A stretch of DNA of 64,000 nt from Phallusia mammillata (Eukaryota; Chordata; Ascidiacea; Phlebobranchia; Ascidiidae), in contig QLIY01000129.1 of NCBI GenBank assembly GCA_003260075.1, positions 1 to 64,000 of the forward strand, in the 5' to 3' direction. Both the position numbers and the translations under genes were made by a program. Shown piece after piece: positions 30,414 to 42,900 of this stretch (positions are counted from its first letter, which is position 1; every line of letters starts with the position of its first letter). A model generated the notes under the pieces. It saw only the letters and a program-made list of their open reading frames with translations. It did no database searches and was not told where the DNA came from.

Positions 30414-32027
30414 TACCCAAAACCCAAGTTCCACCAAATCTCGTCGCTGTTGAAGTCACGTGGGTTAAATGGAACACGTGACATGTTTCTCGCATGCTGA
30501 TTGGCTTGTTACTGAATTGCTTTGCACAGATGTGGACCGCTACTCAAGTGTTTGTACATATTAATGTCACAGCAATCATTTTCTTTTCGTCACGCTTTTC
30601 TGATTTCGTGTGTGACGTCACTTACGCAAAATCGACGGCTGCTTTTCTTTGTTGTGCATTTTTGACCCAAATATCAGTTTATAAACGGTAACTATAGCAA
30701 CAAAACTCTATCCAACTGAGATTAAGTTCCACCTGTTTATCAAGAAATGTCTCTTTTTCATGTTCCTTTAAGTATTCGTGTTGTCAAGTTCGTATCCACC
30801 CACATACAACCTTTATCCCGACATCGTCATGTTTCGCTTGGTGGCAGCAGAGATCCACCGCCTGGGTGTGACGTCATCGGCCGTTATTGTTGTCACGATT
30901 TATGTCGCTTTGTGTTTTTTTCCGCTATCTGCAGTGTTATTGTGTAAAACCCTACGACCTATGTTTATTTATTTGCGATTACTTTTCAAAAGTTACTTGA
31001 CGGAAAAGAAAACGGAAAATTGCTGAACAGCATTTTCCGTGATGGCGATTCCTTCTTTGCATATCCCGTGCTTTTTGCGATTACTGAGCAGTTTTTCCCA
31101 TTCAGATTTCCGCGGTTGTAGTTTTTGTGTTTCCCGTATAGTTTAATTTATTTTTCACCCCGTAGCATTTTTATTTTCACACCATAGATATTTATTTTGT
31201 TTGTTTCAAAGCCACTGCCGATAGTTAGTGTTCCAGGCCATCACTGTTGAAACTCCTAAATATACAATAAGTACCTTCGCAAATTGCAACACTATATTAA
31301 CAACTTTATTTCAAGCATTGTAGTAAAGTAATGAGATTGATTTTCAGTATTACCCTAATGCAGCATTTACCGTCATATAGAAAAAGTTCTGTACATAATT
31401 TACGAGTAAAACTGAGTGTGCAATATGTTATATTATTCCCTTTATCATACATTCCTAGAAGCTAACACACTAGCCGTAACCACACTGCCGTTTTTTCCAG
31501 CGCCCTGTCAGAGATTATTTTCTTTATTTATTATTTTTCCACTATTTACTTCAAGGGACCTCGGTAAAAATTTATTTTTTCTACGGCTTTCGGCGCGTTT
31601 CTTTCCCCACCGCGACTGTGTTTCATCCTGAAGTGTCAAACAAGCTGTACACGCCCTTTAGATCGTTCCGGTGCTGCTACAAAACTTGGATTCAATGTTT
31701 TGGTGTGCAATTTTCGTTGCTATAATACAGCGTTGTGCATTTCTTTGACTTGTGAAACCAGTAAGCTTTAAAATGTTATTGAAACTAGACGTGATTTTTT
31801 GGTATCCCACTAAACCACACAGGCATATAGACTACATATTATTAAGAAAAATTAAGCACAAAAACAGATTTTCAACGTGATGCTATTAGTTGGCCACCTC
31901 AAAGTAAAACTAAAACTGATTTTGGATGTTTTGCAAATGGAAACAATTTGCCTATCACTGAAATTACTGTATGTTTTTGCCTGAAACTGTTAATCAATGT
32001 GGTAAAATCGATTCCACTCGTTGTGAC

Positions 32028-32033
32028 AATAAA
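32028..32033 (+). terminator. Possible KIF1 poly(A) signal
   Basis: First AATAAA I see on the + strand after the KIF1 stop (1.6 kb away), followed by a T/GT-rich stretch. Position-only evidence. Confidence 0.3.
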
Positions 32034-32730
32034 CTTCTATTTATTGGTGTAAGTCTCAGCTGATCGACCAAGAAAGAAAATCAACAGCAACTCTACACAC
32101 AGAAATCTAAAACTGGAACTAAATCTTCTTCAAAATGTCATCTTGGCAGTTCATCAGCCGTTTCAGTGGTACGGAGTTTGTGTGTCAAAATAAGCTTAAA
32201 AGTTTACCCGTCTAATATGTAAAACTAGTAGCCCGCATTGAAAATGATAGATTCTTTAGCATCAAATATGTAAATTATTAGACACCAGACAATAACATTT
32301 TCAACCACGAGTTGGGAAACGTTTGCAGGTACAACTCAAGTGGTAAAACACCCGTATTGCATGGCAGACCCGTGGCATTTAAACACACTAAACAGTAGGC
32401 TTGAAAAGTTGTGCAGTAAAGAGCTATGTCATGCTTCGCACAGAATGTAGCCACAGATGACTTGGCACCTTTCACAATTTGTGGTTACATAAGTTTGGTG
32501 GGCAATGGCAGTGCCAAGTTGTTTCCACTCGCTTAAATCACAATTCAATTGCTCAACAATAATCGTATATTGCGTTACTCGTGACGCCGGAAACTGTCAG
32601 CCTGATTTGTTGAAGTGTCAAGTGGCAATTGTCACCCAACTTTCGAAGCGCCAACAATACATTGTTCTGAGTCAACCAGGCGTGACAGTCACGTGAATTT
32701 GGCAAATATTGCGGCAAGTTCGATGTCGAG

Positions 32731-32739
32731 TATAAAAAG
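32731..32739 (+). promoter_or_regulatory. Possible TATA box for ADAMTS
   Basis: TATAAAAAG followed by GC-richer sequence, about 1.0 kb before the first ADAMTS ATG. It would imply a long 5' UTR or a 5' intron. Weak support. Confidence 0.22.
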
Positions 32740-33790
32740 CATGCGCTCGGGGCGTAAGTCAAAGTTTTTTTGTTATGTTCGCTATTTACTACAGAAAGTT
32801 CAGATTGGTGACATACAAAAACACAGCACGCCTGGTTATTGCATCACCTTAAGGCGGTCAGCGGGATATGCCCCCTCTAATACACAGTTTTGACTCACCA
32901 AATACTTCTAACGTACCAAGTCAATTACAACTAGAAATAAAGATTTCAGTTTGATGATTTCATTTCAGTAAATTACACCCCATGTTACGCAACAGAAAAC
33001 TCATGCACTGTACCAGCTTTATATGGTCCATTTTCGTTGATTTTCTGATCACACACCTACTAGTTTAACCGGTGAGGAGACGGCTGCGGCAAAGTTTTTC
33101 TCCTCGCTTGGCGTAGTGTCTCGGTGTGCCTTGAGGTCTGCGGCGCAAGCAGTGAGCACGCGTCTTTGAAGGTTTGCTGTTAGAGGCACAGTACACTGTC
33201 TGGCAGCTTTAGCACTAATTGGAATCGTCTGTGGACTCAGTGAGCTCTTGTAAAGCACGGGGACAACTAGATTTAACCAACAGAGTCAGATAAACGCACA
33301 TTATTAAAGGGTTTTGTTTAAAGTTTAGTCAAAGTGCTTGGTTCAAGTTTTTGAGCCTTGTGTACAGTTAAAGTAATCGAAGTGCTAATATTGTTCCAGT
33401 GTTTTCTAGGTTTGGTAGGCACTATTTGTAGGCAATTTTTTCTATCGGCAGGGCTGGTCCTAATACTTTGACCGACCGGTTGCTTGCAGAAGATCTGATA
33501 TAGCCGCATCGTCGGAAGTGTATTTCAAGTGTACAGGCCACACAAGTTTGCCTGTCGCACCACAAAACGCAGATTTCAGAGCAGACACAGTATCGGCAAA
33601 GCATTGCAAAAACGTGCTTCACTTTGAAATTCAAAAGTGGGATTACCTCCGAGACAACACCTTAGCTGTACAGCAAAACCCGAGTTTTGCTACCCAAAGT
33701 CTACTTTGTTCACCAGCGGTAGTTTGATGACAAATTCCTGACATGCAATAACCAATGCGGCATTGTCTAAGTGCAAATCCGATTAGGACG

Positions 33791-33947
33791 ATGCGTTTTC
33801 ATGTGGCAAACTTTAAAAGGGCCCTGGTGGTCCAGACGATTGTGGTACTGTATCTAGTTGCCAATGTAAAGTCGACCACACGCGAGAAAATCCAGTTTCA
33901 ACCATTAAAAGTCGACAGTCTGAGGCCGACTCAAGCTGCGGAAGACG
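33791..33947 (+). CDS. ADAMTS exon 1: signal peptide
   Basis: ATG 33791 (or in-frame 33755). Encodes [19 protein letters not shown], a signal-peptide core, then propeptide start. Donor gtaagc. Ends in phase 1. Confidence 0.8.
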
Positions 33948-36900
33948 GTAAGCGTGATATGCAAACATTGGTTTTCTCTGTAAAACAATGGAATCGTGTG
34001 TTATGGGATTTGTCGCATAGGCAGGAGTTCATCCATACGTATTATCTTATGTGTAACTACTTAACTAACTCAATTCGCTTTCACAGCTGCCCATTAAAAC
34101 TAAAATTCATGTGTATTCTTTTAGCTCTCGCGTCAATATTTGGCGCTGAAGTCAAGAAATCGCCACACAAGGACGCTAATAGCGATTACGATGTTACACA
34201 CCCTGTAAGGGTAAATAGCCTCGGCGAATTTTTATCACACAAAGTGGACTTTGCCGAGACCAGACAAAATTCGCGCCGTCGCCGGGATATCAACGACCCA
34301 AACCCCGCCGAAGATGGCGACGAGCACGTCTACTTCAAACTGAGAGTAAACGCGCGCGAAGTGACCCTCAACGTAAGCGAGAACAAAAAATTCCTGCACT
34401 CGAATTTCGTGGTTGAGAGACTGCGCAATTTTGATGACGCCTCACCAGACGACTCCGTTCCGCCACAACATAGATCATCTCTGCGACGGGGAACTACCTG
34501 GCCATGCCATTTCCGCGGTCACGTGGCGGACCACGACCAATCAGCGGTGGCTATTTCGACTTGCAACGGATTGGTAAGTGCTAAAGTGTTTTTGTGGGGG
34601 AAGGGAAGGCGATTTGACGCTGGTTTTTTGGGGGTGTTTGGTTGTGGGATAAGCACCCCACGAGTGTCGTTGTCATTGAATACTGGGTGAATGTGAAACC
34701 CGCACTTAAGGTTTAATTGCTTTAGGGGTTTTGACACTTTTAGTTGCTAACTGTTGACCATATTTGGGCTTAAATATGAGAACCCAGATTTTATCCCACA
34801 CTTACCCTTGCAAGTCGATTTTATAAAGTTTAGTTTTTATTTCGCTAAAAGTTTTGTTTCTGATTCCCACCAACATGAAGTTGCGTTTTTTGATGTCTTG
34901 AAATCCCAGAGGCGTTTCAGGCCTTCATCGGAATGCAACGTGGTTACTTGTGTTTCTATATTCCCACCACTTGGTTTAAACATAAAACTCTTTGCTTGCT
35001 TGTTAGCCTTAACCTATATTATTTTGCATTGTTGTGGTCAGCTGAAAGGGTACGCATGACTTAGCTGCAATAAAATAAAAGATGTACTACCATTTAAACG
35101 GTACTTACAACAAATACCTATTAGTACTTTTTAATATGTAAGCAATGTTTTAAAGTGCATGCTTTATTTTGCACTACTTATAGTTCTTGTTCATGATATA
35201 GTGACAATTATTTTGTTTACAATGCCTCCAGAAAACTTATTGTCAAAGATAATAGGTTTGTCTGCGACCAAATAAGCAGAAAATAACGCAATTTTCCAAT
35301 CATTTGCGGTTTAATTGATGCTGGAATGTGTGTTAAACACTTTAAATACTTCAAATATCTCTATGCACACTTGAAAGGTTCCAATTACGAAATAGTGCCC
35401 GCATTAACGCCTAAAGATAATTTCATCCACGCGACTGACTGAAAAGCATAACCATTCCAGGCCTCAGCATTTTTTGAGGTTTCTTTGGCATTCCGTGGCT
35501 ATGGCCTTAATTGTGTTTAAATGTGTGCTGTGGCCGAATTGCTAATGAGAAAGTCTATCTGACTCAGTCAGCGATTTATGTATGGGTTATGACGACCCAA
35601 TAGATTGCAACACCTTACATTTTAAAGCTTTTTCTTTTGTGTAAAAGCTCTTTTCTGAGCTAAAAAGCACAATTCCGTCTCTCCTAAGTGTGTATTTTGA
35701 GAGGCATTGGGATTGAACACAATACATGGCTTTATTTTACCCCAGCATAGCATTTGTGTAGCTGTTACAACGTTAGATTACGACATGCAAACAGAGGCAG
35801 GAACATGATTTGTTACGAGGCCTGTTGTGCACACAAAGTTATTCAGTTGGAGTTTACATTGTGATTTATTCGTCTCACAACCTCATCAATGGAATACAAA
35901 GAATAAAAGTCCGATAAAACTTTCGTTCAAAAGTTGTTGCATTGGTTCAGAATTTTAGAAGTGTATGTCATGATTCGTGTTGAAACTCGGGACAATTTTA
36001 ATATGTTTGTTTTTGTTTATTTTGGACCGTATTTGTGCTCATCGTTTTTAGGGTAAATGAAAAATGCTTTGCCAGAAACGTTAAGTGTAATGTCATAACC
36101 AAATAGAGAAATCAGTCTATGTCTAACAGGGTAGTGACCGACGGATCTGTCTTCACTTGTCAAACACACAAATATAATTTGTGTATTTGCTATGGGTAGA
36201 AGATAAATTTGATTTTTTCCCCTTTGCCGATGTCTTTTAACCACCGAAAAAACTAGTTATTATAACGGGCCCTGTGCTAAGTTTAATAGCTTTTGTTTAA
36301 CGACACCGTTCCTACTGGTACACAAAATCCTACAAAATAAACCCTGCTTCAAATAAAGTATGTTGGTTTTGGGACCACGCCCTTATTGGACTTTGTACCG
36401 GGCATTCTTGTCTTAACAATTGCGGAAAAACGTCTTGAACATTTAACTGTTTTTTGCTGTCGTTAAATTATGCAAAATATGCCCAAGTTACTGCGGCGTT
36501 TCGACCTTAACAAACATAAGCTGGATTTTATCAAACTTGTAACTGACTGCCGAATTGGCTTAACTAATGGTATTTTATTTACACACGCTACTACAGTAGG
36601 ATCTACAGCAGCGGTTCTCAAACTGGGGTCCGCGGTCCTTTAGGTGTCCGTGGGGCAATTTTGGAGGGACCGCGAAGCGGTTGAAGTAATTCTATAATAT
36701 TATTCGGCGCCAGTTTGTTTCACTAAATAAGTTTAAATCAAAGTAGAATTGAGAATGGACTGTCTCCATTGCTAAACAATAGCCTTTATTGAATAACAAC
36801 TATCAAAAATGCAATTATTCGCGCACAATCGTAATGCTTTTTTTGTCTTGTTTGTGATGTCACAAGCTGGATGATTATTATGCACAATTTTGAATAACTA

Positions 36901-39900
36901 GCTAAAATCCTGCAATCAACTTTCGTTTTTATGAAATACACATTTAGGGCTAAGGACCGCGAGCCCTCGAAATAATGGCAAAAGGAACGTTTTGAAAAAA
37001 GATGAAAAAGTTTGAGAACCACCGATTTAAACCGTTCAAGTTAGAGCAAACATATTTAATCAAATGGTTAATAAAACATATTTGCTCCATATGTAAACAC
37101 TTCTATTTGGAGATAAAAGGGTTATATGGCAAAACAAAAGCACCTCACGAGTTTTCATTTGCAGTTGTTTTATTGTTGCACGTACAATTGAAACATTGTT
37201 GCGCAATCTTTGCCAACAAAATAACAATACGAAAATTTTACTGAAGGACTCCCAGGGCATGCGTTTCAATAAGGGTTCAAATTGTAGTACTTTTTGATTT
37301 TATTTTGCACATTTTACTGGTATTTGTTTAAGTTTACCCACGATATTGCTGCAGGGGGGGGGGCAGCATGCTATGTCACAATTGTGATCTCATGGACGCT
37401 AGAAACCTGTTTCAGACAAGAAAAGTAACGTTTTTGTCTGTGATCAAGGAAACATATGTAGAAAAGGCTTCTAAGCCAAAGTTACAAACGTGTTTTAAAA
37501 AGTGTTACCTTGCGTTAAATAGACTTTTACACTGAGCGTTTACTGTAAAGTTTTATGTCATAGTTTATCTTTTGTGTAACTCCAATAGCCGTTTTAGACT
37601 ATTTTTTACAATCAAGGAGTAGTTTTTCACACTACGTATAGTCCGATATATTACATGAATGCAGAGCGATATAGAGTATTATGTTCTTATGAAGCATCTG
37701 CTACAATAAGAAGCAGGCATTTGCCATATTTGTGCTCCTTAGACAGTTGTTTAAACACAGCAAAGCGGGGGGGGGGGCATTGCTTTTTTGTCTTGTTTGC
37801 CATATTTGTGCTCCTTAGACAGTTGTTTAAACACAGCAAAGCGAAGCTCCTTTCTAGCGATCAATATAAAGGAAACCCTCGTGATGCGTCATGTCTGAAG
37901 AAATTTTTCCAGACGATTTTTGATGCTGAGAGGCTATAAAATTTTGCCGCGCATATCTTCAGCACGTTTTTGGGGTAACCATCGTTTTGCAAATTGCTGG
38001 CCTGAATTTTGACGCCTCGCAACGTGGTAAATGGCAAAAAAATGCGCCTCGTTTAAGTTGACATTTGGAAACGATAGAAAAACACCGCACATTTCTGAAG
38101 CACGAATCACTGAGTTTGAGTTTCCACACAATTATTCACCTTGATTCTAACAAGTTTACGGTTTTCTATGGGCGCTGATTTGCATTTAAGCAAGTGGCGA
38201 TTGGTTCGCAATGTAACCTTCGACAAACGAAAACATTACGCAATTATATAACTTATTTTACACAAACATTGTAATGTTGTAACATAAGAGCACTAAAATA
38301 GAGAATTTTAATTAGGAAATTATAGATATTGTCACAGCATGCGTTCTATCTATCTTACTTAAACCGTAGAAATATACTCTTGAAACGCGTGTACAGTTTC
38401 TATCCAATAGGTTTCCAAGCCTTTGTACAAGGGTAAGCCGTGTAAAATTGATAACAGCAGTAGATGACACTTAATATCGGGGGTGGCACACAAAATGCCC
38501 GGGTTCTACATCCTGTAAAGGCACTATCGAAGACAGAGATTTCACTGTGTTTCTCTGTGTGGGTATTATATGTTCTGCTACACTCATATAGTCTGCGTGT
38601 TGACACTGCGTCTATGCCACACATGTGTATTACCGGTGCACAGTTCCTGGAAAGTTGCGTTTGATATGCCGACCTGGTTTATGAAAATGAAAGTGTATAG
38701 TGAGCTCCATTGTGAAAAAGATTTTAGGTGGATTTTCTCCGCGCTTGTGGTTGAATATCCTTAGGATATTACTTTGCTTAACTTGGTACACATATTACTG
38801 ACCTTATAGGAACCATTTTGTGAAATAATAGCAGACAAACTGAGATGAACATATATATTCATAACTGGGATCAGCGATTTGGGCATGCTCAAGAGATTAA
38901 TATTGTGACACAAGTCCCCCCCCTACAAATTACAAAATTCCCCTCTAGTAGGGAATTTCCCCCTGGTTGTGAACCACTGGGCTAGAATGTCAGAAGAAGG
39001 TTTATCTCATATAATATAAGAATGCACACCTGCTTCAAAATGTTCAGTCCTATTGTGAGTAATCGTTTTGTAAGTATTAAATAAATGACATTTATCAAAT
39101 ATTTGAATGTTTTCGTCAGTTTGTGCACCACTGACTTAATAAGCATTGAACACTGGATTTGTTTGTCTTGCAAATATAGTAAAGGCGTCAACTATATGAC
39201 AAATCCCATATCACTGTATAAAGCAATTGCCTTGCTACGCTCTTGCAATGAAGAGACCAAAACCTAACTACTAGCGTTTCAGCGCAAAGAGCAAATTTGC
39301 GGTGGCCGGTCTAGCCCCGCGTCTTTGTTTGCATGATAAATGTCACTTGTCGTCAAAATTCGTCGGTTAATGTCACCCAACATAACCGCGATTGCCGATA
39401 TCTCTTTGTTCCTGTTCTCTGCACGACTTGGTTGCTTTTTTGCGATTTGGCAAAGCCGATTTGATGATATCTTTGCTAGCCCTTTTGTGCGCAAATCGAA
39501 ACCTGTGTGCTTATTTTTTCACACCGATCCGTTTTACAGAGCGTGTGTTTATATTTTGTCATAATTTAATGTTAAATGCATTTTTCCCACTTACCGTAGA
39601 ACTACTCTCATTTAAAACACTAAACAAGGTCTTGCTGAGAAATTTCAGCACAGTAAAGTGTAAGTTAGTAGGGAACTAGTTTGAAGTGAATGTTGAGCAT
39701 TGGGGGGGGGGAAGAAATTTCAGCACAGTAGCCTAAAGTGTAAGTTAGTAGGGAACTAGTTTGAAGTGAATGTTGAGCATTTTTGGCATATGCTATTTGA
39801 CCTGAGTTGCAAAAATTCAATCATTTACCCCGAAAAATGATTAAATAGAAAATCATGTTTTCTGTCGTCCTTATATTTTGCCCAAGATGGACAGCAACTC

Positions 39901-42900
39901 TGGTGTTGCATGAAAATACAGTTCCACAACAAACTTTAAACATGTTAAAGTTTCGAACCGATAACTGTGACATTACAAGTAAATAGACGATGGATTTTGT
40001 TTCTTGCAATGTTTACATTTGAATTTGTGCAAGTAATGTGTACAAATAAGTTTGCCTGCTGGTTAGACAGCATTTTAAAGATTTTCTTTGCTGAAATTAA
40101 GCTTAAACGCAAACAACAGATTTTTACTATTTGGTGAAGCCTGGCACCAAATCTGTAGTGCTAATTTTCAGTTTTATTTTCATTTTTTTAGACTGGTTTC
40201 ATCCGTTTGGACGACGGCGACCATTTCATCGAGCCAATGACGCGATCTCGTGATGACGTCACGATTCCTCATCCCCACAAGGTGTACAGACGTGATGTCA
40301 CAAAGCAGGCGGCAAAGAGAAAAACTGCAACCACTTCATCTCAACAAAACCAGGGTTTGTGTACTTTTAGGTTAACCTAATCTAGGAAAATAGTCTTTCC
40401 AACATTTTAATACTTTTCAGGCCGGGTCTTATGCGCCCAACTTTGGGTACTTTGTAAAATTAAGTTAGGGTACCCAGGGGGGGGGGCGGTTTGTGTACTT
40501 TTAGGTTAACCTAATGTAGGAAAATAGTCTTTCCAACATTTTAATACTTTTCAGGCCGGGTTTTATGCGCCCAACTTTGGGTACTTTGTAAAATTAAGTT
40601 AGGGTACCCATTTTAGTCATGGAATGCATCAGATTGGGCTCGTGACAAAAACAAAACAATAGTTAAGGATGATGAGAAGGTCGGTCTTATAAGTAACATT
40701 TAGCTTAAGTTAACAATTTACGAGACCAAGTCTTCTTTCTATATACTAGGCGACTCTGATGCAATGACCTAATTTCCGATGCTACTTAACCAGCTATACG
40801 ACTTAAAACCATTGTTTTGATAAATGCGTACGCAAGCCTCTACATTCCGACTTGAGATTAATATCAACAGATTAAAGCATACTCAGTCTGTCTTCAAAGT
40901 CTCAGCTACCGCTTTCAGAGTGTTGGTCAGCACAACGCTGCAATTGTTACTCTCGGTTGGCCTGCAGCTTTGATATTGGATCACTTTAGACAGCTGATTG
41001 ACTAACATCTAATGCTTCCTAATAATGCAATATGCAATCGCTTTTAGACAACATTGCCCTTTCTTTGTCGTAATGCAAAGGTTAATGGCAAAAGTCAAAA
41101 AGGGCGTGTCTATACTAAGGCAATATGATTGGCTGATAGGCATCATGTGACACGATGTCGTCCAAACTTGCTAGTGTATTGGTCCAGGTGTGGGCCGAAA
41201 ATAATTTAAGTACTCATGATAAGTACACTGTGTATATGCTTGGTACTGATGCTTAAAGTAACACCGAATGGCCAACACACGTGTATTTAGTTTATCACGG
41301 GGAATTTGTTCTACAAAATATATTAATTTAGACAACATTTTGCAATTTAGGTTAGTAAATCAAAGTCCAAACATACTTCAGGGCACATAAAGGTGAATAC
41401 ACATTAGGACAGACAAAAAAGGAAATCTAAATACATGGACTTCATCTGGCAAACTTTAATGTTTATTTTGAAAGCAAACATTTTATCGATGATCGTGTAA
41501 TAGCCTGAAGCCTGAAGGTACATTCCATTCCAGTATCATCCACGGGATGTTTGGACATAAAATAACCCAGTTTTGTCGCATTCCACTTCTACATAGATTA
41601 ATAAAATCATCGTGGACCAGCGTTTGACAATAATTAGCCGAATTTTCTTGGGGGGGGGGAATGTTTGGACATAAAATAACCCAGTTTTGGCGCATTTTAC
41701 TTCTACATAGATTATTAAAATCATCGTGGACCAGCGTTTGACAATAATTAGCCGAATTTTCTTGCATTTAGAAAATGATTTTTAAGGTATGTTATTAAGT
41801 TACAACTTACAATCCATACATTTAGGAGAAAATCTTAACAAATCCTAGTCTATTTATACCACCATTTTTGGTACTTCTCGCAATTATTACAATCCAAAAC
41901 TTTTACAGGTACCGCTACAGTCGAAAATGAAGAAAACGTAACCAACAGAGTGCCGACAACGTCGCCCAGCAACGCATCATCAACATCTGGACCAGAGTTT
42001 TGTGGTGTTATTGGTAAACAGTAATTTAAGCTAAGAATATCTGTGACGTTTTAATACCGATTGTTACGTTACAAGGGTTTGGACTTTAGGTAGAACGCAT
42101 TTTTTGTGACATTTTAAAGAATGTGGCCCATTTTTCATTGTTTGAATTTTGAATAGGATTTACTAAGTAGTAAATGTTCTTGTCCTTGATGGAATGCGGG
42201 GTTTGCCGAGTAATAACTTTTAGGGCTGTTCAGTATACATCTTTATTTTAGTCGTTCATGGTATCCACTGCTAATGGTCAAGTTTTTGCAGCCAAGTCAC
42301 TAAGCTAGTCCTTGAATCTTACCGTCCAATATGTTGTTCACCAAGAACTTGCCACACTTTAAAAAGTCAAGTGTATAGCTCTTGAATGATTTGTTGCAAA
42401 CTGCGGAAAGTTTGTACTGGTTTTAATGCCCTTTTTCAACCCTATACTTCGCTCAATCCTAGTTTTTAAAACCTTTCAAAAAACATTTTTTTCAGAAAAG
42501 TATCTTTCGTCCAAGCTCTGATACTGTACAGCAGTGGTTCTCAAACTTTTTTTGTTGAGACGCCTCTGGAAAAGTTTTCTGGACTTGCCACGCACCAGCA
42601 AATAAAACTTAATGAGGAAACTTATTAATAAAGTTGTGTTTATTGATACAACAACAAAAAGCCACGAAACGCAATTATTCTGCGACGCCCTTGGAAGATT
42701 GAAACGACGCACCAGGGCGTCGCACAGTTTGAGAACTACTGCTTTACGGCATTGTCAAAACATAGAGCTTTTCTAGTGAAAGTTAAGATCCATACAGTGT
42801 TTCAACATTATTGTACAAATCTAAATTTGATTAAAACAGCTTTCTAATTGATCCCTGGGGGGGGGGTGAGCTTTTCTAGTGAAAGTTAAGATCCATACAG

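Larger units (their letters stand above)
30414..33754. other. Intergenic region between KIF1 and ADAMTS
   Basis: No supported coding exon. It should hold the KIF1 3' UTR and the ADAMTS promoter and 5' UTR. It also contains several TGACGTCA-like and CACGTG-like sites. No RNA gene seen. Confidence 0.6.
34574..40191 (+). other. ADAMTS intron 2 (5.6 kb)
   Basis: No coding exon supported. Contains hAT element B3, the 75-bp repeat, a hAT remnant and three G runs (37354, 37767, 39702). Confidence 0.7.

Noticed and set aside
37354-37363. G-quadruplex candidate
   Set aside because: A single ten-G run matching the spacer length; no other G tracts nearby to form a quadruplex.
38910-38922. Seven-C run as another contig spacer
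   Set aside because: Too short, and no duplicated flanks.
41483-41767. ORF with an internal repeat (DDFINLCRS units)
   Set aside because: The repeat comes from the contig overlap around the G10 run at 41650.
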